64,000 bases of DNA, taken from positions 186,001 to 250,000 of the forward strand of contig CAYLPJ010000002.1 of the NCBI GenBank assembly GCA_964385465.1, read 5' to 3'. How positions within the stretch are numbered: position 1 is the first letter of the stretch; every line of letters begins with the position of its first letter. The stretch comes from CAYLPJ01 sp964385465. Lineage in GTDB: Bacteria; Planctomycetota; Phycisphaerae; SM23-33. The notes under the pieces were generated by a model. The model made no database searches, was not told the origin of the DNA, and worked only from the letters and a program-made list of their open reading frames with translations. Of this stretch, positions 26,330-34,609 are shown piece after piece. The translations under genes were made by a program, and so were the position numbers.

Positions 26330-26358
26330 TTGTGAAGCCTCCGCCGCCAAGCTAGAAT
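26330..26358 (+). promoter_or_regulatory. Predicted promoter of rpoN with almost no leader
   Basis: TTGTGA (26330-26335), a 17-base spacer and TAGAAT (26353-26358) lie directly before rpoN. The -10 ends nine bases before the ATG, so the transcript would start within a few bases of the start codon. The 311-base recR-rpoN gap otherwise shows no gene. Confidence 0.6.
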
Positions 26359-26367
26359 ACAGGTGCC

Positions 26368-27849
26368 ATGAGACTCCAGGCCTCCCAACAACTGCGCGTC
26401 GAGCAGCAGATGAAGCTGGCCCCACGGATCATCCAGGCCATGGAGATCCTCCAGCTTCCCATGCTCGCCCTCCAGGAGCGCATCGACGCCGAGCTGGAAT
26501 CCAACCCCGTGCTGGAGTTGAAGGACCCCGAGGTCGACGAGGAGGCCCCCATGGCCGACGAGGAGTACGCCGACGACCGCGGCGAGCATCCGCTGGTCGT
26601 CGATGACTCCAACGGCAACGAGGAGGACTTCCACCGCCTCGCCGAATTCGAGGACGAGTTCGGGCCCGAGTTCGTCCAGGCCGACGCGCCCTACCGCCCC
26701 CCCCGCGCCGCGGCCGGCGAGCCGGACCCCAAGATGGAGGCGATGGCCAACGCCCCCGCCCCGTCGGAGTCGCTCAACGAGCACCTGCTCCACCAGTGGT
26801 CTTTCGTGGACGCCCCGGAGAACGTGCAGGCCGCCGGGCGGCTGATCATCAACTTCATCGACGACGACGGCTACCTCCGCACGCCGCTGGAGGAGCTGCC
26901 CGAGCGGACCAACGAGACGATCACCGGCGAGGACCTCCAGGCCGCCCTGGCGAAGGTCCAGCAGCTCGATCCCGTCGGCGTCGGCGCCCGCGACCTCACC
27001 GAGTGCCTGCTGCTGCAACTGAACGTCGAGGCCGACGCCGGGCACGACGTCACCCTCGAGCGCCAGATCGTCAGCCGCTTCCTCCGCGACGTGGAGATGA
27101 ACCGCCTGCCGCAGATCGCCCGGAAGACCGGGCGGTCCGTCGAGGAGATCAAGGACGCCATCGAGAACATCTCCCACCTGAACCCCTTCCCCGGGCACCT
27201 CGTCGGCGAGCGCAGCGTGCCGGTGATCACCCCCGACGCGGTCGTCACCCTCGACGAAGACGGGCGCGTCGTCGTGACCATGAGCGACGGCAACAGCCCG
27301 AGCCTGCATATCTCCGGCTCCTACCGCCGCCTGGCAAAGAACCGCAAGACCGCCCGCGAGGCAAAGAAGTTCCTCCAGAAGAACATTCGCTCGGCCCAGT
27401 GGCTCATCAGCGCGATCGAGCAGCGCCGGGACACCGTCCGGCGGGTGGTCGAGGAGGTCTTCGACGTTCAGCACGACTTCCTCGAACGCGGACGCGAGGC
27501 CCTCAAACCCCTGCCCATGGCCGACGTCGCTCAGAAGGTGGACGTGCACGTCGCCACCGTCAGCCGCGCCGTGGCCGGGAAGTACGTCCAGACACCCCGC
27601 GGCATCTTCCCGTTGCGGATGTTCTTCTCCGGGGGCACCACCACCGCCGAGGGAAAGGACCTCTCCTGGGACGCCGTCAAGGCGAAGCTCAAGGAGGTCG
27701 TCGACGCCGAGGACAAATCCGACCCGCTGAACGACGACCAGCTCGCCGCCGAGCTGAGCAAGCACGGCATCGACATCGCCCGGCGAACCGTCGCCAAGTA
27801 CCGCAAGCTCCTGGACATCCCCTCGGCGCGGAAACGCAGGCAGTTCTGA
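26368..27849 (+). CDS. rpoN: RNA polymerase sigma-54 factor
   Basis: Sigma-54 directs polymerase to -24/-12 promoters opened by AAA+ activators. The 493-residue protein has the glutamine-rich region I (QASQQLRVEQQMKLAPRIIQ), an acidic region II, the core-binding domain (about 130-330), the HTH (about 370-410, DVAQKVDVHVATVSRAVAGKY) and the RpoN box ARRTVAKYR (471-479). All parts are intact. The only pre-start signal is a short AGG; a promoter ends nine bases upstream, so translation may be leaderless. It follows recR by 311 bases and is transcribed separately. Confidence 0.97.
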   Translation: MRLQASQQLRVEQQMKLAPRIIQAMEILQLPMLALQERIDAELESNPVLELKDPEVDEEAPMADEEYADDRGEHPLVVDDSNGNEEDFHRLAEFEDEFGPEFVQADAPYRPPRAAAGEPDPKMEAMANAPAPSESLNEHLLHQWSFVDAPENVQAAGRLIINFIDDDGYLRTPLEELPERTNETITGEDLQAALAKVQQLDPVGVGARDLTECLLLQLNVEADAGHDVTLERQIVSRFLRDVEMNRLPQIARKTGRSVEEIKDAIENISHLNPFPGHLVGERSVPVITPDAVVTLDEDGRVVVTMSDGNSPSLHISGSYRRLAKNRKTAREAKKFLQKNIRSAQWLISAIEQRRDTVRRVVEEVFDVQHDFLERGREALKPLPMADVAQKVDVHVATVSRAVAGKYVQTPRGIFPLRMFFSGGTTTAEGKDLSWDAVKAKLKEVVDAEDKSDPLNDDQLAAELSKHGIDIARRTVAKYRKLLDIPSARKRRQF

Positions 27850-27851
27850 GG

Positions 27852-27991
27852 ACCGGATTGCCGGAATTCCCGAAGGCCGGATTGCCGTAGCAGCCTCTGG
27901 CGTGCCGGTGCGCCTTGGATCGATTCCTCGCTCCCCCCGTGATCACGCGCCCCCTCTTCCTTCCGGTCTTCCAGCGCTCCGGTAATCCGGT
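27852..27991. repeat. Intergenic inverted-repeat module after rpoN
   Basis: ACCGGATTGCCGGA at 27852-27865 pairs with TCCGGTAATCCGGT at 27978-27991 (13 of 14), and the pairing extends as an imperfect 27-base arm (20 matches; 27852-27878 with 27965-27991). Each arm is itself made of repeated CCGGATT/CCGGT words. The module starts three bases after the rpoN stop and ends 63 bases before the next gene; there is no T-run. Confidence 0.6.
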
Positions 27992-28054
27992 CTTCCGGTC
28001 TCTCCGGCTCCCCTGCGCATAGAGTGAAGGTGCGTCAACCGAGGAGAACCGACC

Positions 28055-28381
28055 ATGACCCAACTGGCTGAAAGATCGTGCAAGGCCTGCCGCGGAGAGT
28101 CCGCACCGCTGTCTGACGACACCGTCCAGGACTACCTCAAGCAACTGTCCGACTGGACGCTCGACGACAACGGGCATCTGACCCGGTCGTACAAATTCGA
28201 CGACTTCGCCGCCACGCTGGAGTTCGTCAACCGTGTCGGGGAGCTCGCCGAGCAGGAGGGCCACCACCCCAACATCCATTTCACCTACGGCAAGGCGACG
28301 ATCGAGCTGTACACCCACAAGGTCGACGGCCTGACCGAGAGCGACTTCATCCTCGCGGCGAAGATCGGCGAACTCTCGTAA
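28055..28381 (+). CDS. 4a-hydroxytetrahydrobiopterin dehydratase (pterin carbinolamine dehydratase family)
   Basis: The 108-residue protein has the PCD/DCoH signature EGHHPNIHF with the catalytic histidines, and ends in the usual ESDFILAAKI helix. In organisms with aromatic amino acid hydroxylases it recycles pterin; in bacteria lacking them the role is less clear, possibly molybdopterin-related. An N-terminal CKAC pair is typical of the bacterial subgroup. A GAGGAG-type site lies upstream of the ATG. Stand-alone gene converging with rsgA. Confidence 0.93.
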   Translation: MTQLAERSCKACRGESAPLSDDTVQDYLKQLSDWTLDDNGHLTRSYKFDDFAATLEFVNRVGELAEQEGHHPNIHFTYGKATIELYTHKVDGLTESDFILAAKIGELS

Positions 28382-28485
28382 GGGCGGTCCGCGACACGGG
28401 ACCGGGCGGGAGCATCCGTGGCTGTCGGCGCTCGCCTCGCCGCCAGGCCGGCGGCCACTGGGAGGAAGGCGACCCGGCTCGGCGG

Positions 28486-29721
28486 TCAGCCGCCGAGGTC
28501 CTCCAGGGATTCGCGCATCCGCAGGTAGCTCTCGAAGCGCGACGCGGGGATCCGCCCGGCCTCGACGGCGGCCTGGACGGCGCAATCGGGCTCGTGCGTG
28601 TGCGTGCAGTCGTTGAAGCGGCACTGCGGGACGAAGGGCTCGAACTCGGGGAAATACCAGGGCAGTTCGGCCAGGTCGATGGCGAAGCCCAGCTCACGGA
28701 TGCCCGGCGTGTCGATCAGCAGGCCCCCGGGGGGCATCGCAAACGGGAGGTCCGGCAGCTCCTGGCCTTCCGGGCGCACCGGCTTGGCAGGCAGCTCCAG
28801 CCCGCAATTCCGGGGGTCCGGCAACTCGAAGACCGCCGCCGCCGCCGTGGTGTGCCGCCCACGGTCGTCTTTGGCACGAATGCTGCGGGTCATCGCGTCA
28901 GCGTCGGGGACCAGGGCGTTGACCAACGTGCTCTTGCCCACCCCCGAAGCGCCCGCCAGCACGCTCCGCCGCCACGCCAGCCGCCGCCGAAGCGCCTCCA
29001 GCCCCTCGCCGCTGGCGGCCGAGCAGGCCAGCACCTCCACGCCCAACCGCTCGAACGGCTGGATCATCCGCTCGTCCGGGCGGTCGAGGTCCACCTTGTT
29101 GATCACCAGCAGCGGCAGCAGCTCGCCTCGCTCGGCGACGATCAGGAACCGCTCGATCAGCCGACGGCGGAACCGCGGCTGCCGCACGGCCGCGACGATC
29201 AGCAGCACGTCCATGTTCGCGGCGATGACCTTCTCGAACAGCTCGGCCTCGTAGGCGTCCATCCGCTTGCCGGACACCGGCCTCGGGCGGGACAGGGCCG
29301 TCCCCCGCGGGCGGCGCGAGAGGATGAACCCGTCGGTTCGGTCGCCGTCGATGTCGGTCTGCCCGTCGGTGTACTGGTCGCGCGCGACGGCGGCGGTGAC
29401 CACGTCCCCGACAGCCAGCGCCGTGGTGTGCTCGGGGGCGCGGAAGGTCTTGGCGATGGCGCAGAACATCTCGTCGTCGCCGACGCGGACGGTGGCGCCG
29501 CGCCGGTAGACGGCCACGACGAGCCCGTCCCGCTTGGGCAGGTCGTCGAGGTTCTCCTCGGGGGCCTCCAGGCGGCCGGGAGGGAGCTTGACCTTCCGCC
29601 GGCCGACCTTGCGCCCGCGATGGGCGTGCTCGTCGGCGACCTCGCCGGCGTGGTATCGCCCGTGCCAGTCCTTGATCCGCCGGCGCGATTTGCCTTTCCC
29701 CTTGCCGTGTCGTTTGGCCAT
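28486..29721 (-). CDS. rsgA: Ribosome small-subunit-dependent GTPase RsgA
   Basis: RsgA is a circularly permuted GTPase that checks late 30S assembly. The 411-residue protein has a lysine/arginine-rich N-terminus, an OB-fold (about 65-150), then the GTPase motifs in permuted order: NKVD (G4), GASGVGKST (G1), TTA (G2), DTPG (G3), and a C-terminal zinc-binding region CRFNDCTHTHEPDC. It is longer at the N-terminus than E. coli RsgA. No Shine-Dalgarno is visible; TACAAT lies six bases before the ATG, so the transcript may be leaderless. It follows the DUF1634 gene by 31 bases on the same strand. Confidence 0.96.
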   Translation of the reverse strand: MAKRHGKGKGKSRRRIKDWHGRYHAGEVADEHAHRGRKVGRRKVKLPPGRLEAPEENLDDLPKRDGLVVAVYRRGATVRVGDDEMFCAIAKTFRAPEHTTALAVGDVVTAAVARDQYTDGQTDIDGDRTDGFILSRRPRGTALSRPRPVSGKRMDAYEAELFEKVIAANMDVLLIVAAVRQPRFRRRLIERFLIVAERGELLPLLVINKVDLDRPDERMIQPFERLGVEVLACSAASGEGLEALRRRLAWRRSVLAGASGVGKSTLVNALVPDADAMTRSIRAKDDRGRHTTAAAAVFELPDPRNCGLELPAKPVRPEGQELPDLPFAMPPGGLLIDTPGIRELGFAIDLAELPWYFPEFEPFVPQCRFNDCTHTHEPDCAVQAAVEAGRIPASRFESYLRMRESLEDLGG

Positions 29722-29727
29722 GAGCGT

Positions 29728-29733
29728 ATTGTA
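29728..29733 (-). promoter_or_regulatory. Possible -10 element immediately before rsgA
   Basis: On the minus strand TACAAT (one mismatch to TATAAT) lies six bases before the rsgA ATG. No convincing -35 is found, so this is weaker than the rpoN case. Confidence 0.35.
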
Positions 29734-29752
29734 CCGCCGCCGGGCCCGGCCG

Positions 29753-30211
29753 CTAGTGCCCGCCCGCCGTCAGCAGCCCCGAGGCCGCCAGGGCGATGAC
29801 CAGGACCTCCAGGGCGGCGATGACCGCGAAGGTCTTGCTGCGGGGGATCACGACCGGCAGGACCCGCAGGTAGCAGATCATCGAGACCGCCGCCAGCGCC
29901 GCGATCGGCAGCAGGCAGAGGGCGTCGCCCTCGCCGAGCCTCGCGGCCCATTCCCAGCCGGTGGGCGCGCCGGTGGCGCGGGTGAAGTCGTCCACGCTCC
30001 GCGACCAATGGCGGACCAGCTCGGCTTGCGGCACGCCGGCGGGGACCGCGCCGGTGAGGTACAGCAGGAACGTCACGACCAGCAGCAGCATGCTGATCTT
30101 GCCCCCCGCCGCCAGCCAGCGGGCGTACACATGGCGCGTTTCGCCCAGGGCCGAGTGCGGCGCCTCAGGCGCCGGCGAACCGGTCGTGTGCGGCGCGGTC
30201 TCGTTGCTCAT
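29753..30211 (-). CDS. DUF1634-type small membrane protein, partner of TSUP permease
   Basis: The 152-residue protein has a hydrophilic Pro/Ala-rich N-terminus and three membrane helices (about 45-65, 100-120 and 128-150), the arrangement of DUF1634 proteins, which are regularly found beside TauE/SafE permeases. The start at MSNET is supported by GGGAG six bases upstream; an alternative ATG at 30226 overlaps the TSUP stop by four bases. Its role as an accessory subunit is inferred from co-occurrence only. Confidence 0.75.
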   Translation of the reverse strand: MSNETAPHTTGSPAPEAPHSALGETRHVYARWLAAGGKISMLLLVVTFLLYLTGAVPAGVPQAELVRHWSRSVDDFTRATGAPTGWEWAARLGEGDALCLLPIAALAAVSMICYLRVLPVVIPRSKTFAVIAALEVLVIALAASGLLTAGGH

Positions 30212-30222
30212 CTCCTGCTCCC

Positions 30223-31200
30223 TCATAGCACGCCCAGCCCGCCCAGCAGCGTCCGCAGGCCGGCGAGCACCAGCACCGTCAGGGCGATCACACGCACGCC
30301 GCGCGGCTTGATCCGCCGCAGCAGCCTCGCGCCCACCATCGAGCCCAGCATGATCCCTATCACCGAAGGCACGGCAATGGCCGGGATCACCGCGCCGCGG
30401 TTGAGGTAGATCCACGCCGCCGAGGAGTCCGTCACCGCAAGGAGGAAATGGCTGGACGCGACCGCCATCTTCACCGGCACGCCCATCACGAGGTTCAGCA
30501 CCGGCACGTTGGCCCAGCCGGCCCCGAGGCCGAACATCCCCGCCAGGAACCCGACCGCCACGAACAGCAGCAGTGCCACCGGCGTGTGGTGGACCCGCCA
30601 AGGGACCTCCTCGCCGCTGGTCGGCTCGTGGTAGGTGCCCTGGAGGTACAGCCGCCGGGCGAGCTTGTCACAGCACGGTACGTCGGGCAGTTCCGAGCCC
30701 CTCGCCAGCTTCATCACGCCGGCGATGCCCAGGATCGCCGCGCCCAGCAGGATCTTCACCACGTTCGCCGGCAGCGCCAGGCCGACCATCGCGCCGACGA
30801 TCGCGCTGCTGCTGGTCACCAGCGCCACCGGCAGGGCGATCCGCAGCCTCGCCAGGCCGCCGCGGAGCAGTCCCGGCCCGGCCGCGACCGCGCCCGACAG
30901 CGCCACCAGCAGGCCCGTCGCCCGGACGAAGTCGATGTGGAACGGGAAGAAGCCGCTGACGATCGGCACGAACAGCACCCCCCCGCCGACGCCCGCCAGC
31001 GGTCCCAGCACACCCAGCAGGAACGAGACCCCCAGCAGCGCCAGCGGCCAGACCCAGAACGGCACGCCGCCATCGGCCGGGACGGTCGCCGAAGGCGCCG
31101 TCGCCGGATACGTCGCCGCCGGGGCGGCACCCGCCAGCCCCGCCGCTGCCACACAGGTCAGCAGCGCCGCCGCGGGGATCAGATGTCTTCGCATACGCAT
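30223..31200 (-). CDS. TSUP family (TauE/SafE) transporter
   Basis: The 325-residue protein has an N-terminal hydrophobic signal/anchor (about 1-28), a short Thr/Ala-rich linker, and the eight-helix TSUP core with two similar halves; the GPLAGVGGGVLFVPI (first half) and GLGAGWANVPVLNLV (second half) loops are the family signature. A cytoplasmic loop of about 50 residues containing a paired cysteine (VPCCDK) separates the halves. TSUP members move sulfite, organosulfonates or other small anions across the inner membrane, which would suit sulfate-rich glycan degradation, but the substrate is not shown. It is coupled to the downstream DUF1634 gene. Two ATGs (31200, 31194) are possible. Confidence 0.88.
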   Translation of the reverse strand: MRMRRHLIPAAALLTCVAAAGLAGAAPAATYPATAPSATVPADGGVPFWVWPLALLGVSFLLGVLGPLAGVGGGVLFVPIVSGFFPFHIDFVRATGLLVALSGAVAAGPGLLRGGLARLRIALPVALVTSSSAIVGAMVGLALPANVVKILLGAAILGIAGVMKLARGSELPDVPCCDKLARRLYLQGTYHEPTSGEEVPWRVHHTPVALLLFVAVGFLAGMFGLGAGWANVPVLNLVMGVPVKMAVASSHFLLAVTDSSAAWIYLNRGAVIPAIAVPSVIGIMLGSMVGARLLRRIKPRGVRVIALTVLVLAGLRTLLGGLGVL

Positions 31201-31416
31201 CGGTTCGTCATCGTCTCCGTCATGGTCACGAGGAGCTCCTTACTCAAGCGAAAACCGTCGGCGATTGCACGCGCTTTCTCGCCCTGCCACCCCGCGGCCC
31301 GCCCCGCCCCCGCGAGCCGCCGGACGATGCGACCGCCCGGGCGACCGCCACGGCCTTGACGCCGCGGGCGGCGTCGCGTAAGCAAGGGGCGGCACCTCGA
31401 ACAAGGAGACCCACGC

Positions 31417-32550
31417 ATGCTCGACGACCTCGCACGCCTTCACGATCGCAAGACCGGCCGCGCCTCCTCCTGGGACACCACCGGCCGGAACAACGACGCC
31501 TGGAGCATCCCCGCCGGCGAGAGCCGCGTCCTGGCGGACATCCCCGGGCCCGCATGCATCACGCACATCTGGATGACCCAGCCCAACCACTACCGCGAGT
31601 GCCTGCTGAAGATCACCTGGGACAACGCCCGCTCGCCCTCGGTCCTCGTGCCCCTCGGCGACTTCTTCGGCCTCGGGCACGGGATCGTCAACTCCTACCA
31701 GTCGCTGTTGTTCTCGGCCTCGACGGGGCGGAACAACCGCTTCAACGCCGGCTGCGCCCTCAACTGCTACGCCCCCATGCCCTTCCGCGAACGGGCGGTC
31801 GTCGAGCTGATCAACCAGAGCCGCCAGACCCACCGCCAGTACTTCTACGTGGACTACGAGACGCTCCCCGAGCCCCCCGGCGAGGACGTCGGATACTTCC
31901 ACGCCGAGTTCCGCCGGGCCAACCCCTTCGGCGGCTGGGGCCACGAGGTTCGCGTCAACACGCCCGAGGCCGACGTGGTCAACAAGGGGCGGACCGCCTG
32001 GGAGAACAACTACATCATCCTCGACACCAAGGGGCGCGGGCACTACCTCGGCTGCAACCTCTCGGTGACCAACTTCCAGGGCACCTGGTGGGGCGAGGGC
32101 GACGACATGATTTGGGTGGACGGCTACCACTGGCCGCCGGACCTCCACGGCACCGGCAGCGAGGACTACCTCAACCAGGCTTGGGGCATGCAGCCCAACG
32201 CCTTCCTGCGGAACGGATCGAGCATCCACGAGTCCAACACGAACGGCTACCAGACCAGCTACGTCCACCACATCGAGAACCCCGTGCGGTTCAACAAGTC
32301 GGTGAAGGTCACCATCGAGCACGGGCACGGCAACCACCTGTGCAACGAGATGTCCTCGACGGCGTACTGGTACGCCGCCAGGCCGACCAAGGTCGCCAGG
32401 CCCCCCGCCGTCAGCAAGCGGATGCCCGTCCTGCGGGACAACCAGGGCACCTGGCTGACCGACCGCAAGAGCCAGACCACCCCGCGGACCATCACACCCA
32501 ATCCCGAGATGAAGCGGATGAAGAAGCGGTGGGCCAAGAAGCAGACCTGA
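31417..32550 (+). CDS. GH172 (DUF2961) family protein
   Basis: The 377-residue protein matches the DUF2961/GH172 double jelly-roll: SSWDTTGRNNDAW near the N-terminus, ITHIWMTQPNHYRE, FFGLGHG, GCALNCYAPMPF and DLHGTGSEDYLNQAWG are all conserved blocks, including the acidic SED motif. Characterised GH172 enzymes are difructose-anhydride synthase/hydrolase and alpha-D-arabinofuranosidases that act as trimers or hexamers. No signal peptide is visible, so it is probably cytoplasmic. AAGGAG eight bases upstream fixes the ATG. It is divergent from the TSUP gene; the 216-base gap holds a hairpin (GACGCCG/CGGCGTC, 31358-31375). Confidence 0.9.
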   Translation: MLDDLARLHDRKTGRASSWDTTGRNNDAWSIPAGESRVLADIPGPACITHIWMTQPNHYRECLLKITWDNARSPSVLVPLGDFFGLGHGIVNSYQSLLFSASTGRNNRFNAGCALNCYAPMPFRERAVVELINQSRQTHRQYFYVDYETLPEPPGEDVGYFHAEFRRANPFGGWGHEVRVNTPEADVVNKGRTAWENNYIILDTKGRGHYLGCNLSVTNFQGTWWGEGDDMIWVDGYHWPPDLHGTGSEDYLNQAWGMQPNAFLRNGSSIHESNTNGYQTSYVHHIENPVRFNKSVKVTIEHGHGNHLCNEMSSTAYWYAARPTKVARPPAVSKRMPVLRDNQGTWLTDRKSQTTPRTITPNPEMKRMKKRWAKKQT

Positions 32551-32556
32551 GGCCGG

Positions 32557-32713
32557 GTGTGTCGGCTCTGTCCACCCTTGCGGACAGTGGACACACAGAC
32601 GGAATGTTCTCGCAACCTCTTTATTGACAATTGCTTATATACGACTTCTCCGTGTCCACCCCACCGGCGGGGTGGACACGCAGGACACCTTGTGGACACG
32701 ACCGGACAGCGGC
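32557..32713. repeat. Dyad-rich intergenic element, copy 1 (TGTCCAC-N11-GTGGACA)
   Basis: Starting six bases after the GH172 stop, TGTGTCGGCTCTGTCCACCC leads into the dyad TGTCCAC-N11-GTGGACA (32569-32593). An AT-rich island follows (about 32618-32641) and then the perfect 11-bp hairpin GTGTCCACCCC/GGGGTGGACAC with a 6-base loop (32652-32679). More half-sites (GTGGACAC, CGGACAG) follow to 32713. A second copy occurs inverted at 62650-62757. The element fills the gap before the sulfatase gene. Confidence 0.75.
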
Positions 32714-32755
32714 GGGACGCCGAGCCCGACAGCCGACCCGCCGGGGAGTGAGACC

Positions 32756-34576
32756 ATGACGCGAAGGCAGTTTCTCCGATGGACATCCCTGGCCGCCGCG
32801 GCCGTCGCGACCCGCGCCGGGCGCCGCGCCGCCGCCGCCGGCGCCGACCGGCCCAACGTGCTCCTGCTGACCGTCGACGACATGAACTGCGACTCCGTCG
32901 GCGCCTTCGGCTGCCGCCTGCCCGACACCACGCCCAACATCGACCGCCTCGCCGGCCAGGGGCTCCGCTTCAAGCACGCCCACGTACAGGTCGCCAACTG
33001 CATGCCCTGCCGCAACGTCATGCAGTCCGGCCTCTACTCCCACACCAACGGCGTGGAGGGCTTCTTCCAGGTCCGCCACGACCGCCCGCTCTTGCCCGGG
33101 GTCCTCAAGGAGCACGGCTACTTCGTGGGCATCAAGAACAAGGTCCGCCATTCCACGCCCTACAGCCCCTGGCCCTGGGACATGGCCGAGGAGGCCGGCG
33201 GACAGGGCGGGAAGCGCAACCCCAAGGATTTCAAAGACTTCACCGCCCGCGCCATCGCCGCCGCACGCCAGGCCCACAAACCCTTCTACCTCGTCGTCAA
33301 CGTCAACGACCCCCACAAGCCCTTCTTCGTCGAAGGCCGGGACGGCCGGGGCGCCCGCGGCGGCCATCCGCCATCCAAAACCTTCCCCCAAAAGGACATA
33401 CCCATCCCCGGCTTCCTGCCCGACCTGCCCGGCGTTCAGGCCGAGCTCAAGCAGTACTACGACTCCGTCCGACGCGGCGACGACTGCGCCGGGGCCGCCC
33501 TCGAGGCCCTCGACGCCTCCGGACAGGCCGACAACACCCTGGTCATGTTCCTCTCCGACCACGGCATGCCCTTCCCCTTCGCCAAGACCAACATCTACCA
33601 CCACAGCACCCACACGCCGTGGATCTGCCGCTGGCCACGGAAGATAAAGCCCGGCACCACCGATGCCAAGCACATGATCTCCACCGTCGATATCATGCCC
33701 ACCGTCCTCGACGCCGCCGGGATCGACCCGCCCGAAGCACTCCAGGGCGCCAGCTTCCTGCCCGCCCTCCTCGGGCGCGAGCAGACGGGCCTCGACCACG
33801 TCATCAAGGAGTACAACGAGAACGCCGGGGGCGGACGGCACCCCATGCGGGGTGTGCAGACCCGAAAGTACCTCTACACGTTCAACCCGTGGGCGAGCGG
33901 CCGGCGGAAGTTCCGCGGCGCCGCCCAGGGCACGCGGACGTACAAGGCCATGGTCGCCGCCGCGAAGACCGACGAGAAGGTCGCCGCCCGGCTGAGGGAA
34001 TTCGACTACCGCTCCCTGGAGCAGTTCTTCGACGTCGCCAACGACCCCGACTGCCTCGAAGACCTCATCGACGACCCCGCCCACGCCGACGAGCTCGCGC
34101 GCCACCGCAAGCTGCTGGAGGCCTGGATGGTCCGCACGGCCGACCCCTGGCTGGAAGGCTTCCGCAACCGCGAGAAGCCCGAGGTCCTCGAAGCCCGCAT
34201 GCGCGCCGAGCAGCAGGCCTCCCACGAGCGCCGCAAATCCCGGCGCAACAAAGGGAAACAGAAGGGCAAGCGGTCCGGGCTGATCGAGCTCGTCCCGCCG
34301 AAGGCCCCCGCCGCCGGCGAGAAGGTCACCGTCACCGTCCGCCACACGCTGCCGGCGGACCTCGGCGAGCAGCCCTGCCACGTCACGCTGAAGGACGGCA
34401 AGCGTAAGCGTTTGGACCGAAAGGTCTTGCCGATCGAAGGCAAGGGCGAACTCGATGTCACCTTCGACCTCCCCGCCGACAGGAACCTCCAGGCCGTCCA
34501 CTTCGCCGCCTTCGTCGGAAGCGACTACCCCAACTGCCTCCAACACACCCACACCGACCCCATCCGCCTGCGATGA
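32756..34576 (+). CDS. Tat-exported sulfatase with CMPCR active site
   Basis: The 606-residue protein starts with a twin-arginine signal (MTRRQFLRWTSLAAAA). The sulfatase fold follows: NVLLLTVDDMN metal site, formylglycine motif Cys-Met-Pro-Cys-Arg (about residues 82-86), PHKPF, and LVMFLSDHGMPF for the second metal half-site. The C-terminal quarter (about 480-606) has a Lys/Arg-rich helix, then a beta-sandwich-like domain. Family S1 sulfatases cleave sulfate esters. The fourth motif position is usually Ser or Ala; Cys here is unusual. GGGGAG before the ATG supports the start. It lies 34 bases before the GH-A hydrolase, so the pair is probably one operon. Confidence 0.92.
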   Translation: MTRRQFLRWTSLAAAAVATRAGRRAAAAGADRPNVLLLTVDDMNCDSVGAFGCRLPDTTPNIDRLAGQGLRFKHAHVQVANCMPCRNVMQSGLYSHTNGVEGFFQVRHDRPLLPGVLKEHGYFVGIKNKVRHSTPYSPWPWDMAEEAGGQGGKRNPKDFKDFTARAIAAARQAHKPFYLVVNVNDPHKPFFVEGRDGRGARGGHPPSKTFPQKDIPIPGFLPDLPGVQAELKQYYDSVRRGDDCAGAALEALDASGQADNTLVMFLSDHGMPFPFAKTNIYHHSTHTPWICRWPRKIKPGTTDAKHMISTVDIMPTVLDAAGIDPPEALQGASFLPALLGREQTGLDHVIKEYNENAGGGRHPMRGVQTRKYLYTFNPWASGRRKFRGAAQGTRTYKAMVAAAKTDEKVAARLREFDYRSLEQFFDVANDPDCLEDLIDDPAHADELARHRKLLEAWMVRTADPWLEGFRNREKPEVLEARMRAEQQASHERRKSRRNKGKQKGKRSGLIELVPPKAPAAGEKVTVTVRHTLPADLGEQPCHVTLKDGKRKRLDRKVLPIEGKGELDVTFDLPADRNLQAVHFAAFVGSDYPNCLQHTHTDPIRLR

Positions 34577-34609
34577 ACGGAACGGGGTCGGCCGGACAGG
34601 AGACACGCG

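Noticed and set aside
28439..28455. GC hairpin GCCGCC/GGCGGC between the convergent pterin dehydratase and rsgA genes
   Set aside because: Six-bp stem without U-run; not distinguishable from background.
31356..31384. TTGACG as a -35 box for the GH172 gene
   Set aside because: The matching -10 (TAAGCA) is poor, and TTGACG overlaps a GC hairpin.
32624..32641. TTGACA as a -35 box for the Tat sulfatase
   Set aside because: No -10 hexamer lies 16-18 bases downstream; the AT stretch is shared in position with copy 2 of the element, where no gene follows.
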